Assembly (NCBI RefSeq): GCF_018691265.1
Contig: NW_024881296.1
Coordinates: forward strand, 5,549,427 to 5,613,426
Length of the DNA: 64,000 nucleotides
From: Tyto alba
Lineage: Eukaryota; Chordata; Aves; Strigiformes; Tytonidae
Direction: 5' to 3'
Part shown: positions 10,901 through 25,005 of the stretch, one piece after another
Numbering within the stretch: the stretch's first letter is position 1
How the letters are laid out: each line of letters starts with the position of its first letter
Position numbers and translations under genes: made by a program
The notes under the pieces: generated by a model
What the model was told of the DNA's origin: nothing
The model's input: only the letters and a program-made list of their open reading frames with translations
Databases searched by the model: none

Positions 10901-13900
10901 GCCCACAAACTCATGTGTCAGCACAGGGCATGAGGCATGTTAAGAGTGAAAGGTGGGGCAAGAGAAAAAAAATGAAGTATAGCCATCCCGCTACTGGCAA
11001 AACCTCCGTGTTGTGGTGCTGTGGCATCAGGCAGGAGAGATGCTAGAAGTGATGTGGTGGTACACCCCAACTGTAACAGTTGTGGTTGCTTCAAGTCATG
11101 GAAATTAAATATTTGTGAATAGATACCAAGTTATCTAAATAATTTTCATTTCAACTGCATCATCTCCTCACTTCTTTCCCCCCCTCCCACCCCTTCCCTG
11201 AAATATCTGTGCTTTTTGACTCGTGGCAGCATAGGTTTTGGAAGCACATCAGAGGGCTAAGGGCAGTTTATAATGTTCCCAGTAAGTCTGGAACTTCAAC
11301 ATTTTTAAAATTAATTACAAATACTTGCTGATTGAGGTAAGCACGCAAGCTGTCAGCAATTGCCAACAACTACCTTTTGCACGTCAGCCACTTATAAGGG
11401 CAAGTGTGTTATAAACTGCTTTCCTAAAAACTCCAATTAATTTTCATCCCTTGCCCTTTGCATGGCCCTTCAAGGGAAGTCAGCTCTGCTGAGCAGGGTT
11501 TGGGCTCCTGGGTAGCCTGGATACTGCTTTGAGTATTATCTGCAGAGGCAGAGGAGTCAAACAGGGCAAAGAATGCAGCAGGCACTAGTCACATGCCTGT
11601 TCCTCTTCTGGCCCAAAGAATATGTAGCCATAGCTCTTCACTGCCATTTTTTATTTGTTTTTGTTTAAAATGCCTTGAACCAAAGTAGTAAGGAAGTCTA
11701 TTCATCCCTGTCTCCTCCAAATGCACAGTCAGGAATGGTAAATATTTTCATTTTCAGGTACTTCACAAGAATACTCTAAGTGTACTTCTTTTCCTGGTCT
11801 TTCAGAGAGGAAAAAGCATTTATCCACTCAAATCCAACAAGGTGTCATTATCAAGAGTGTCCGTGTCTCATCTGCCCCCCGGGGCAGGGGGAGCTGCTGG
11901 CATGCCTTGCCTGCAGTGCAGCGTTTGCCATGTGCGAGTGCCAAATTCCCTTGCACCTTTGGGACACCTCGCTGGGGGGGGACAGGGATGAGGGTCCCCC
12001 CTGCGAGTGCCACGTGGCCACCTTGCCCTGCAGACAGCCCCCCCCCAGGGACACAACCCTGCCCCTGCCCTGGTAAGGAGGGCACTGCCAGCATTTTGTG
12101 ACAATTTTATCCAGTTGCTAAGCAGCTGGGTCCCAGGGACAAAAATCCAGGGGAAACAAACTGTCCCGAGGGAAAACGGCTGCGCTGCTTTGGGCGGGCT
12201 CTCCTCGCTTTGGACCCCGTGTCCTCCTCTCCCCTCCTCGCTCAGGCGTGCAGGGTTTCGTGGGGCTGTGACAAGGACCTGAGCGAGGGTCCACGCTGAG
12301 CTGTCTTCTCTGCTCGAGGGGGTGGCAGCCCACGCCTGCCTGCGGGAGGCTGAGGGCACCGGCCTGGCTCTTCCAGCCCCCCCCCAGCTGTGGCCGTGTC
12401 GGCGCAGGGCGGCTTTAAGCACCACTGGGGCCAGAGAGCAAAGCTGTGTCCAACTCTCCAGCCCAGCACTCAGGGCACCACGTAGTTTCTGCTCCTCTCG
12501 ATGGTTAAGTGTTTTGCGGCAAGTGTTCTCCTTGTCTCACCAGCTGCACCAGCAAATCATGCTCTCAAATGCTTATACACTGCGGCCACCATCCCTGACC
12601 TCCCAAAGGACCATTTTGTTTCAGTGCAAAGCAGAGTAGCTCCAGCACAGGGAGCTGAGAAGACCCCTACCACCTCACCACAGTGCCTCATATCCCAGTG
12701 GTTAGGGCAGAAACAAGAGATCTGAGCTCAAAAGCCTTGAGTAATTCAAATTACATTTACTTTTCTCCAGTCTCCTCTAGTTGTTAGACATTCGACCTTT
12801 CTGCATCAGTTTAATACCCAAAACAAAGGCTGTCAGCCGTCCAGAAATTAAGCTGCAGGACCTTTAGAATGATGCATCCTTTCCATGCAGCCCGTAAGAG
12901 TGGGATGTGCCATACCTCAGCAGGGCATTTTAGGACAAAAGACTGTGTGGCAAAACCATTTATTGTACAAGTGGACACCAATACAAGTCTTCAGGGCTGC
13001 AATCACATGGCACTATAGCCCTTTTGGTCATCCAGCAGCAAGCTCCCAGGACAGGCATCTCAGCATCTGATCCAGCTTGAAAACAGATTAACTGGTGCCA
13101 CAGAGAACGGATTTATCATGACTGATCCCATTCATTTTCTAGAGGACATGCCAAGTGACTGAAATAGAAAAAGGGTCAGCAATTAATAGGGTAGCTCCCA
13201 GTCACTGTCACTATATGTTGATATGATGATGGCTGGTTTACATATTTACCTGATAAATAGCTTACCAAAAGTTTTAGCAGGACACAGGTCAAAGAGAGTG
13301 GAGACAAAACTCAGTGGGCCATTGTACAGAAACCGTCATCCTCACAGATTTCTTCTCCAGTGTGAAAGCATGCATAAATATTTCTCTTATTTTAGGGAGG
13401 GTTTCTTGATGTCACTGGGGAAAGGGGAGTGGATGAGTCGCAACCAGCTGCAGCCTCAGCTCAGCTTTCTGTCCCACCAGGCTCAGCTGAAGAGTGTCTG
13501 ACTTTATTCCTCAGAAGGACATCATACATGCTATATTTTCTTGAACTGGGGTAGGAAAATGTTTGAGCACAAGAAGTAGAGTTTGAGAAGTGTCTTTATG
13601 AAGGTGCCACAATGGTAGTGACCCAAGCTGAGTCCTACACTGGAGCCAGGAGCTCTGGGACATCTTGAGTACTGCCACCAAAGGGCTGTTTCAGTTTCTG
13701 ATCCTTTTAATAAGTCTAACTTTCTCTGCAGTCCATGGGTAATACCTCTCCAACAGAACCCATGGCGGTCTTCTAGAGAGATGTTATTCCTTCCCAAGGC
13801 AGGAAATTTCAAGCCTGTCAAAGCACTTTTCTGAGCCAACAAGAGCTGCAGTAGAAAAATTTTGATCAAAACCAGGCGCATGGCTGGCTGGCCAGCTGGA

Positions 13901-16900
13901 AAAGAGTCACAGTGCAGTTTGCATAACCCCTGGGGGGAAAGACGTGTACTCAGTGTGAGGAAAAGAAAATGAGGGCTGGGTTGAGTGTGACAAGGTGAGC
14001 CTGCGAGGAGCTGGGGAGTGATGGCTCCCTCAGCAGCTTGCACTGCAGGCCACAAACATTTCATTGCAAGTCTGGCTTAACTGGGAGTCAATGCAGTTTG
14101 CCTAGCTCACTGGGGACCAAATGAGCTGCTTCCTTCTGCCAGTCCAATTAAAGTGTGTGAGTCATCAACAGTCACAGTGGTCACAGGTTTAAGCCTTGGG
14201 AACCAGAAGCAAAGGCTCCATCCCTGCCCCAAAATGCCTGAGGAGAAGTTTCCAGGGAGGAACACTTGTTGTCATTACTGTAGCCTATAAAGTAAAGACC
14301 TCCAGTAAGATCATTTAACCTGATTAGTCAAACACCTATGGAAGGTGTTGTAAAGAAACTTTCCCACTTGTGTATAGATTTTGCATTCAAACTGACCTCA
14401 TGCTCTTCCAGGTATGTCCCAGAGGGCAACCATCTACCTTCTGCATCACCTAAAACCAGATCCCTATTTGGGAGTAAAAAAATCTCTTGTGGTGTCAAAG
14501 CCCATTTGAAGAGCTGCATACACAGAGCAGCTTTGCTGCCGGGATGCAGCCACGTTGCACCGCAAATGCCCCGATGAGGATGGGGTGAGGGGCTAGGTAG
14601 GCAGCGGCTGGACCTCTCTGCTGTGGGTGGGTGCAGGGGTGTACCCACAGCACCCAAGGCACAGGCACAATACGCCTGCACAAGGCAAACATGTTCTTGT
14701 CCTTATTTCCCTCCATAGACCACAGCAAATTTCCCCAGCATGGTGCCATTAACCACACAACACCTGGGACCTAAGACAGCCCAGGATGCAACAGGCAAGG
14801 TACCTCTGCCCAGGTTATGGTGGAAAGACAGGGCCCGTGATTTGAGCTCACTGAAAAGATGCTCTGTGCCTCATGTGGGGTGGAAACTATTTCACTGCTG
14901 CTCAGAATTTCAATCTGCATTAGAAAAGCGCATTCCTTGCTGGCAGCCTTTATGGTTGTGCTGTCAGTGCCACAGAATTTTGTCTTCTCCAGAAGCCTCT
15001 GAGAAAGTGAGATTTGCCAGCTTTTATAGAGGAAGATTCAGCTTTTATGATTAGAGAGAATATCTAGAGAATGGCATTTGAGCAGGCCGTAAAGGTTCAG
15101 AAACCAGAATACAAATAAAGATCAACCCTAATTTATTATTTTTTGAAGTCTAAACTCTGTTGATAATTTTAGTGGCCCTGACTCATGGCTTATGAATGCT
15201 TTGATGTGTTGTTACTGCTCCTGCCATGAAATAACCCTACGCTGGCTTTGTTTACAGGCAGGGATTTCCTTCCCTAATAAATGATTGAAAGTGTTCTGAC
15301 AATTAAGTCTCCAGAGTTGTTAATTTAGTAGTTTCCCTGATCATTAACAACCAGCTCTTGAAACACATTAACACCAAACTGCCACAACAGTGGGAATTAG
15401 TGATTTAAAGACCTCTGAAGACCTAACATTAGTTTTCTAATGCTGCGTTTCTTAACTAAGCATTCATTTTCTCCCCATAATCTCTCTGCTCTTGGGCATC
15501 TTTCAGATGCACAAACAAGGGAGGGAGACGTGGAAAACCACTGCTTCAGAGGCATACTAATATATACATTAAGTTAGATGTAGGTACTTTATATAAAATA
15601 TGTAACATAAATAATTATTTTTTCAATACATACAGGTGTTTTATATACATGCAAGACAGCTTGTGTACAAGGCTTCAGTAACAACCCCCAGTAGTGAGGC
15701 AGCTTGTCCCCCTTTTGAATCACCATGCATGGATTACCCAGTTTCACCATTAACTGAGAAAGGGTACTGAAGCCCCAAGCCTGCTCTGCACAGACAATTG
15801 CCTGTAGTCACAGACTCACCTCTGTTCAAAGGGGCAAATTCAGTTTCTCCAGTTGCTCAGTTACACATTGGGCTTGAAAAAAACAAAAAAAAAAATATGC
15901 CATGGGTTTCATGGACCGCTGTAGGGAAAGTGTGTGTATGCCCACATGGGGAACCTGGATGAGGTGGCTGGAAGGAAGAGCCCACTGTGGCCAGTGCCCA
16001 CATTGAGTGGGCCAATTAAACTGGCCATTTTGGGTGTGTTCCATCAACAAACCACATCATGTTAAAGGCCATATCAAACTTGCATTAATTCTTTTGTCTC
16101 TAAATGGGAGCCAGCCTTAAAAACTCTAAATACTGGCCAAGTGGCTGGGCCAAGCAGGCAATATAGAATGCAGAACTCCCAGCAAAATGCCTTTTTTTTT
16201 CCCAGTCAGTCCATTTGCTGTGTAGGTTGATGAAGTCTCTACTGTATGGTTGGTCTTGAAACAAAGAACCAGCTGTCTGGTGTCCAGCCATAGACCTGAA
16301 GGATGCTCTGCACGCTGCAGATATTTGCTGCTTATTTGTGTGCTTCTAGCTTTCATCCTGCATATACATTGCACATGTAGGTTTATTCTCAGTCATATTT
16401 GCACTAGACAGCAAAACAAAAATATCCCAGGCATTTTTGCCTCTTCTTGGCGTGTCTCTTAACTCCCAGTCCCTGCAAGCCTCAGACACCCTGGGTAACT
16501 ATGCTGAAGGCAGACTCCTTCAGCTTTGGTCAAAATGATGTTTAAAATTCAGCACTTAGCCTTTCACAACTGAAAGCCAACTTTAGGACAAGCAGCATCA
16601 ATTTAGATGATTTATCAAGGTATGCTGCAACTCAAAAGGGCTTTCTATGCTCCTGAGGCTAAAATTAGAAGTGCCAGATGCATTTTGGCATTGGCAGTGC
16701 ACGGTGCCCTCCCCTGCTCCAGCTGGCCACGCTGGCTGTCGCACCCAGGGGAGATGCTTGGCAGTGGGGTGACTTCTGGAGCCCAGTGGTGCCCCCTGAC
16801 CCAAGGGAGTCTGCCCTGCAGATCACCTGAAAAGCCACAAGGATGACTTTCAGTGAGACATCATCAGCGGAGAGACCTCATGCCGTCTCTGGGCACGATG

Positions 16901-19372
16901 TAGGATATTTAGCTGTGTTTACAAATGAGTTTAAAAATAAAATAAACAAAAGGCTATAGATCCATGTGTAGAAAGTGTATCCAAAAGCAGCTTTAAGGCT
17001 GGCCCCGGGTGCGCAGCATGGCAGGCGTTTCGGAGGTGTTGCCTCTCTTTCTGCCAGCTGTCAGCACAAGCACGGGTGAAATGCCAGGTCTGCCTTCCCT
17101 TAGAGGCACAATAAGCCTCTGTTTCCCAAGCACAGGATTTTGGGGTAGCAGCCGCCTGTCAGAAACACGGCACACAGAAATGTCAGGGAGAGAGGCTCCC
17201 TGTTACCGCCCTTGCTGAGAACTGGGAAGCCCTCCCCCAGAAAGGGCCACCACGTACACACAGCTGGGATGTGCCCTGTTCCCCATCAATCCTGTCCCCA
17301 CTATGTGTGAGTGTTCTGAAACACCCGTGAGCTGTAGAAAGCTCCTTTTCAGTCATGTTTGGCAACTGAGAAGGCCTTTTCTGTTCGACAGTGTATTTTG
17401 AATTTAAGTTTCTCCATAAACTGTACTGAGAAGGCATTGCTCCGGCAAACACTGGCTTTTATTGCATACCGGTGGGTGCCACCTCTCCAGGACACCTCAT
17501 GGTGGGAAACGTTTTTGTATTGCTGGTGGTAAGCTGGCCAGCTGCAATTTCATACCGCAGCGGTGTCCCCATGCAGGCCCCAGCACAAAGCCTATCAAAG
17601 TGTGGGGACATTTACTCCAGCACTAGCCCATGCCGTCGGCTAGTGTCCACAAAGACAGCTTTGACACCATCTCAAGTGACTTACAAAAGGTGTATTTCTT
17701 GCACTTCCCACCATGACTCTGCTTCGAAGTGACTTCAGCTGATGCTTTTTGTAGCTTTTCAGGAGGTTAAATGGTGCTTTGGTCTGCGTGCCGACATTCA
17801 GCCTGAGTTGAGTGTTGCCAATCGTTACCAGGATCAGAGCCTCCTGCTTTCACTGGAAGTGTGGCAACAGTAGTCTCGATGTACTTTGCTTTATCAAGAT
17901 AATATCCAGAGGGTTTCAGTGCAGAAAAGCTCTTTGGAGTAACTTCAACGCTGGAGCAAAATGATGTCTTGTAATAACAAAATTAGCAAGTTCATTCATT
18001 GGGCTACAGCTCATGCAGTCAACTGAGAAAGGGGTGTCCTCTTTGGCTCTTCACAAGGAAGAACTGTGAGCAGTGAGTAATTTGGGAAGGGAAACACTGG
18101 CATCACTAGTCTCACTGAGGCTCAGATGGGCCACGAAGGGCATGAGCACGTGGTTACTATGTTCTTTTTTATTTTTATATTTGCCATGGTTATTAGCAGT
18201 CACTTTTGCCACGAAGTTTTCATATTCTATTTCTATTTTCATTTTATATTTTATATGTAAAAAAACTAATTCATAGGCCCCCAGGGTCTTTATTTAGCTG
18301 TTCCTCAAAAGATGACAGCAAATGTCAACGTCACTGTCCTTAGGCTTGTAATGTACTCTACACAGACGTGACCAGCATCCCCGCAGGACAACCTGTAAGG
18401 GCATCTCGAGGTGAAGCGAGTGACCTGAGGTTGCACCAAGTTTGAAGGCAAAGCCCTGAGCAGAGACACCCCGCAGCATGGCTCGGCAGCCCACGGCTGC
18501 TGCCCCAGGTCACCCTCTCAGCACTGGCGTGGGAGGAGGCGTTTCGGGGTGGAAGCCCAGCCCTGCCACAAAAAGGGACAGCAAAGAGCTGGGCTGTGCC
18601 ACAATCTGCTCTGGGAACAGCGTGACAGATGGAGCTGGCCCCAACACTCGGAGTTGTGTTGAAAGGGGAAACGCCGGCAGATTTTCAGTGTTTCCATTGA
18701 CATTATCAAGAGTGAGCATTTCTAAGCCCTGATTTCTTGAATTTAAAAATGTAGGTTTGTACCTGCTTGCATCCTGTTAACACTTGGTGTCCTTCGGGCC
18801 CATGAACACCCCTTCCCTACAGTCACCACCGATTCTGAATCCTACTGTCTCCTGCAATGACTGGGCACAGGAAGGAAACACGTCACACAAAAGTGCATCA
18901 GCTGTAGGTCAGGACTTTTGAACTGAGCACATTTTGCAGGTAGCTGGTTGCAAACGCTGAGGCTGTTGAACCCAAAAGTGATTTTAAATGTGACAGAAGT
19001 AACTTGAAGCCTATGAATTTTGAAACAGAAGAGATCTGGATTAGTTAAAAATCTTTCAGTGCACCTCTCCAATAACAACTTACGTGCCACGTGGTTTTCC
19101 TCTCTTTAACTGGGTTATAATCACTCTGTTTACAATGCTATGTGTGGTGCATGCATGTGCACCTCTTGCCCACTCTTCTCGAGTCAATCTGGCAGCTCAG
19201 GTCTGGTTCTCCCCCGTCTCAGGCAAGTCGCTGCCCCTCACTGCGGCTGGTTCACAGCGGCTCAGCCCCGCACAGGCGGCTCAGCTGCGTGAGCAGAGCA
19301 GGGAATTGAGTCGCATTACCCCTGTGCCAGGAGGATGCTAGAGCTGTTGGGTTCCACCTCGCTTTCACTGCC

Positions 19373-19403
<31 letters not shown>

Positions 19404-22400
19404 GACTGTGAAATACCTCAGCCCCATCTTGAGGCAGTGGGAAGCTCTGAAATGATGGGTTTTCCCTTGTTGTGGGGCAGGAACCTGGTTTGCTCCCCCA
19501 CCGGTCACAGTGCTCAACCCTCCAGGGTGGGTGAGGATGTGGGGTGGGCACGGCGCTGGCCTGGAAGCCAAGACTCCACGGGTGCTGGCAGTCGCCTCTC
19601 CCAGCCTCTTGGCAGCCACTGGCAAATGTGGCTCCCCCGGGGCCCATGTGTTTGGGGTGGGTGCTGGCCAGGCCGGGCTGCACGTCCCAGGAGTACCCGG
19701 AGAGCCAGCGCTCGGGCCCATGGCGGGAGACCGCTTCTGAAACGCTGGGTGCAATGTGTCCTACACACACAGTTTGGTTTTTTTTTTTTTTATTGGAAGT
19801 TTAATAATTTCTTCCCTAACTATTTCTTCTGCCTGGCCAAAAATGGCGTCTAAAATTAGCTTCCCCAGATAAAGACATTTTTGACATATTTGGTACATTC
19901 TTATCCAAACACTGAAAGCCAGCTGCTTGGGATGGGTTATGGAGAAAAATCTGTTTGTAACTATACTGATCTGGCATTGTTGGTCCTGGAATTAATAGCT
20001 TTTTTATCTGTCTACATCCTATGCTCATTTTTTCCATACTAAGAGAGTGCTAGAGGAAGCATTATAAAGGCTATATAATTAAAACCAGAAGTGCCTCCCA
20101 GTGAACTTAACAGTAAATGCTAATGGCATTTCTAGCAAAAATAGTGCCCATGGGGACTCATTGCAAATGAACTAAGAAGGACTCAGCACTGTTGCTTTTA
20201 TGGATTTTAACTGAAACCATACAGTTGAAAAGAGTCAGGATTTGGATTTTTTTCATGTCAGTTGAAGTCCTCTGTAACTGCAGTCACCAGCTGCTGGGTA
20301 AAACCTGTGAGATCAGATTCAGAAGACACCCCTGATTCTGCTGTTTATCATTGTGTTACTTCCCTTACCAGGACATTACCATCACAACCCAGTTTTTCCA
20401 CCTACTTTCCTGGTTATGCACTGGTGAAAGTCATTTGACTCCAGGGAGCAGTGCTGGAATGAGAAAAGACCTGGGCTTCGGTGTGAAGAAAGGCCAGGGG
20501 GAGGCTGGGGACCTCGCAGCCCCCCATGCCCAACTCTGGGCTGATGCCAGCAAAGGGACCGAGGGCCAGCTCTGCACATCTCAGGGCTCTGCACCCTTTA
20601 GGGTGTAAAAAAAAAAGATGTTGAGAGAGACAAAAATAACATATTTAAAGAATGCCCACAAAAATGCAGCGGTCTTGTAATGGCCGTGCTTTGCAAATAC
20701 TTCTGTGCCTGATTTTCCAGGCCTGCATGAGAAGTTTGCACAGGGAGTTTTAAATGGCGTGTTTTAGGCGATTTTGCTCTAACTGGTGAAGCCTTTCTGT
20801 GGCCTGGCCACCGAAGTGTTTGCTGCAGGAGTGGGGGATTTGGCAGGAAGGCAGAAAATTGGGGAGCGAATAACAGCTCAAGATTAAATGCGTTTCTGCG
20901 CAGATGGTCACACCAGTGGGCTGCAGAGGGGCTCTGGTGCCTGACTTACATGCTACTGACAGCTAAATGCCTCGAGGGGAAAGCGTCCCATCCTGGCACG
21001 GGGCCTTTTGCTAAGCTGCTTCTGCAGTAACAAACCCAGCTGCTGGGGAGCGAGCCGGCAGCTCAGGAGGGGAAAACTTCCTTTTAAAGGGCAAACCCAA
21101 TGCCGGGGCAGGCTGGGCTGGAGGCAGGCAAGCTAGTGTCCACCTTGCCAGCTCCTGGTTCCTGCTCCATCCATCAACACCAAGCCCCACCTAGAACCCT
21201 AGAGAACCTGGGTAACCCAAAATGAACAGAAGTCTGCTAGAAGTGATCTAGACCAGTGACTATCTGGGCAGGGAGAGGTCTCAGTCACTGGAGCATGGCT
21301 GTAGGCTTGAGGGACCTGGTTTGGTGCTTGGGCAAGTTCCTGACATGCTGGGAATGGGGGGAGCAAATGTTGTTCCTGGCAGAGAGGTTCTGGGCACGTC
21401 AGTAATGAGGGACCACACAGGGCTACAGGGCAGAAGTTGATTCATCTAAGTCATAAGCAAGCTTTGCTTGCTCCCAGCCAGCACTGGTCTTGAACCCGCT
21501 GGTGGAAAGACCGTACAGGAGCATATGTTGCTCTTTGCTAAGCTTGTTCTTAGTCATCTGTGCTCCTGTAACATTACTGGTGAAATCTTAGTGGCGAGGA
21601 GCTTCCCTGGGGCTGTTGCGGGATTTCCACAAAGTCATTTGAGTTGATACCCACAATTAATGGATCGACCTAAAGCTTGGATCAAGGCTGGTGATAGAGA
21701 TATGGTACAACTTGATTAAAGACTGGGCACTTAAAATGGTTTGATCTGGGACTTTTTCCCTCTTCTTCAACTCATTTTAGTGGTTTCTGGAGGAAATGCA
21801 GCCAAGATCTGCATGAAATTTAATGCGCCAGGTGTGTCCCAGAGAAAGCAAGCACCTGACACCTAGCTGTGTTACGAAAATGTCTTGCAAATTTACATTT
21901 TCTTGATAATAAGACACTGTATGACTTTCAGTGACAGCAAGACCATTCTCTCGGCAAGAGGAGAGCCAGAGAGGGCAAAACAGAAGACAAGCAATAAGCA
22001 GTACTCCTGCGTCTGTGTTGGCAGGGCAGTGGGCCAAGAAACTCTCATCTATTGGCACTTTTGCTGTGACTTTGGCCAGACTCAGTTTCTGGAGCCAGGT
22101 CAGTGTGTCTCGGACTGCGGGTCATGGGATTTGCTGAAAGGGCTTAGGGGCGGTGGCGGAGCCCTGGGCAGCAGCTACCGGCAGCTCAGTCCCTCCAGCA
22201 GCCGCCGCTCGCTGCCAGCACTGCTGCCAGCCTGGTGGGAGCTCCGAGGTGCCCTGAGTCACCAGCAGCAGCTCGGTTTCTCCAGGATGGAGAAGCGTAA
22301 AAAAAAGCTGTAATTACTGACCATGAGCATTTGCAGTGTTCTGTGCTCCAGAGGAACTGAGCTGCAGCCAAGCAGGGGTGGAAGCCAAAGGGTTTGGTAC

Positions 22401-24975
22401 AATTCATGGGCCGGAGCGGGGTTTCTTAAACATAAGCTTATAGGCACACACCAGAAGTTTCCTTCTTGGCAGATGTAAGCTCTGAAAAATGTGGCAAGGA
22501 GAGTGGGATGTTCAGTCAGCCCTTTAATAACAAACAGCTGTAATAAAGTCCGTGTTTCCTACAAGTCAAAATAAATGTTGCCACCAAGAGAAGTGGAGCC
22601 AGTGCTTCAGCTCACATAGCTGGGAAATGTCAGGGTGGAGGGGACCCACACAGTGAATTTTCTCCTCCCATTTGAACTTTGTTCCTTCTTCCATCACCTT
22701 TTTTTCTTCTCCCGTCTCCGTTGCGATGCTGCATGCCACTGCACCTTTCCATATTAGCTGGCATTCTACAGCAATAAAACCAATCCTTGTAATGTACTTT
22801 GTATCTAGCTGCGAGTAGGAAATTTTCAAAAGCTGCCTTCACCCCGGTTATTGAACTTCAGAGAACAAGCCCTGGAGATGAGTGGCCAGCTGAACTTCAG
22901 GGTCGCCAGCACCCTTGCCACTTCTGTTAAGAAGGGAAGCTAAGGCTGAGGTCAGGCCCTTGTGTGAACCTCTGGTTGGTCACTGAAATCACTGAACCAT
23001 CCAAAAACCACGGAAGACTCTTTCCCTCCCCCATCGTTTTGGTTGTTTTTTGTTTTTTTTTTCATTCCCTCATTCGTTTTGGAGACAAGCATTATAGGAA
23101 AACTGCAGTAAGCTATTTTCAGGGCAGCTACGTGTTTTTTGACTTGTTGACATCCCTGTAAAACCTTGACCTGCCAAGGGCATTTAGCTCTGTATCTTGG
23201 TCCTGTACGAGGTCCAAGTTTCACAGCCATTAGGCAGCTAAGCGATAAATGCTGTGGCTTAGAGGTTGCCTAATGGAATCTTTTGCCCCAGAAGACATTC
23301 AGAGTAAAATCCATGGTGATGCTTACAGAAAAATGGTAAGCTTTGGAAGTAACATGTTGGGCTGAAGTAGAGACACCGCTGCCTGGCTTCAGCCAAGCCT
23401 GGCTCAGGGGAGACGGGCGGTCGTCCACCCCAGCAGTTGCCTTAAGAGAAGGTGAACACGTGAACTTGTCCTGGCAAGAAAATCAGGCTGCTGGTTGAGG
23501 AGCAGGATGAGCTGTGGCCTGTCCCTCGGCATCTTCACCTTCAGCAGCAGGCAGGAGAACAGGAAGGAGCGATGCCCCTGGGAAGAGGACCTTAGGGGAC
23601 AGAGGGTCTGTTGAAGGAGATGGATGAGCTAATTGTGAGATTTCCTTCTTTGCCCCATTAGGATGCAATAAACTTGGTCTCATATCTGCATCACAGGGGA
23701 ACTGCCGGATTAGGGATGCAAACAAATCTTGTGATCATCTCCCACCTCACATCCATTGACTCTAAAGGGTGCTGTCAAAGCTCCCCAGATGGCTGGAGGT
23801 CAGCTGAAGATGTAGATTGTCTTTGTGAACTACTTGGGTTTATTACATGTTGTGGTGTAAAGCCCGCTTGTGAAAAGGGGACAAGAACAGAGATTTTCAA
23901 TAGAAATGTAGAAAGCGTCCTGTTGAGAAAAATCAGGTGTGCCTGGCTTACCTGCTCTGTAAAGGCTTTCACTGGCATTTACTCATTAACTCAGGAATGC
24001 AGGACAACCAAATTACAGGCTTGTCCTCACAGTAACAAGAACACACCGATTCAAGTGGGTCACGGACAGCAAAGCCCGGGGGCCTGTCTGTGAATAATGC
24101 CCACAGTCAGGTTTGGGTCTCAGGGATGGGACTCGCGAGCTCTCTGGGGGACGCTGTTGCTGAGTGATCGACAGGACTCTGCCAGCTCCAGCACCCACAG
24201 CTGTGACCTCAAAGACAGCTCCACGCTGCCCGAACCTCAGCAGCTGGGACTGCAGTCCCCAGTAAATAAATAGATTGCTAGCCTTCAGCAGGCAGCCGCA
24301 GCGTGTTTTCCACTCTGCCTTTACCAGCTGGCCCTCCCTCATGAGACCCGCTGACTCCACATGCTGAGACAGCACCCAGATGCTGTGGATTTGCCTTGCT
24401 TAGAGAGGACTTTAAAAAGTTAAGACAGAGCTTAAACAAGACTGAAGCAAACTATGTGTAGACCTGATCCTAAATATAGTTGGAATAGCACCCCTTAATT
24501 GGCCGTCGAGTCACTCCAAACCAAGCTCTTCTTCAATGCTTTTTTAGTTGTTGGTAGAAATTCAGCTCAAGTATAAACCATGACATACAGTTTTCAAATT
24601 GCTCCTGCAATATTGATCCAGATACTGCTTTGGATTACCTGAAGATATTGGGGTGGGAGTGTGTTAGGTTTAAGACTATTACAGTGAAGTACAAATAGAT
24701 TTTAGTCTTTATAAAAAGTCCCAAATCTCATCCTGTCCCCAGCTGCCAGAAAAAATGATAAAGCAAAGATACTTCCCCAAACAGCCTCACTTAAAGGCTT
24801 GAAAAACAGCTTCAGTGTTTTTTTTTTTTTTTTCCTGATCTGAAAAAATCAGTTTCTAAATTCTAGACCAGATCATTCTTGGCTGCCTCTCAGGCAGATT
24901 CAGGATGCCCCAACAACTCCAATGGCACCGAGGAAAGCAGCGTATAAAGGATAATACAAAGAGCAGCACAAAAGC
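7995..24975. other. Convergent intergenic interval between CAPN9 and C1orf198
   Basis: I see no supportable gene in these 17 kb. Open frames up to 185 codons occur but lack splice-consistent partners, family motifs or a believable start. The DNA varies in composition. G+C-rich patches lie near 11860-12500, 18460-18700 and 19480-19740, and an A+T-rich patch near 15550-15640. Homopolymers include T25 at 19373-19397 and a T tract near 24817-24832. No intact transposon, tRNA or rRNA was recognised. Any function would have to be regulatory or non-coding. Confidence 0.6.
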
Positions 24976-24999
24976 CTTGAATGTTCTATTTAAAGTGAC

Positions 25000-25005
25000 T
25001 TTATT
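25000..25005 (-). terminator. C1orf198: C1orf198 polyadenylation signal AATAAA (reverse strand)
   Basis: TTTATT on the + strand reads AATAAA on the - strand. It is the only canonical signal I found downstream of the C1orf198 stop, at the end of about 2.4 kb of 3'UTR. Cleavage would be expected near 24975-24990. Confidence 0.6.

Noticed and set aside
11868..12425. 185-codon open frame on the - strand
   Set aside because: It lies in a G+C-rich patch where stops are rare, and frames overlap on both strands. I see no domain, no splice partners and no family resemblance.
12690..12725. CCCAG then a short Trp-initial peptide, also considered as the last calpain exon
   Set aside because: It has no resemblance to the calpain C-terminus beyond the first Trp, and it is superseded by 7428-7454.
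13531..14064. 177-codon open frame on the - strand
   Set aside because: The composition looks random, there are no motifs, and no exon-like boundaries in phase with neighbours were found.
19335..19853. 172-codon open frame on the + strand
   Set aside because: It reads through a T25 homopolymer as polyphenylalanine, and several other frames are equally open in this G+C-rich stretch.
21774..21812. Well-formed acceptor followed by a short coding end, considered as the last CAPN9 exon
   Set aside because: The peptide after the AG does not match the calpain tail. The exon at 7428-7454 gives FINLAMNI in the right phase and is 14 kb closer.
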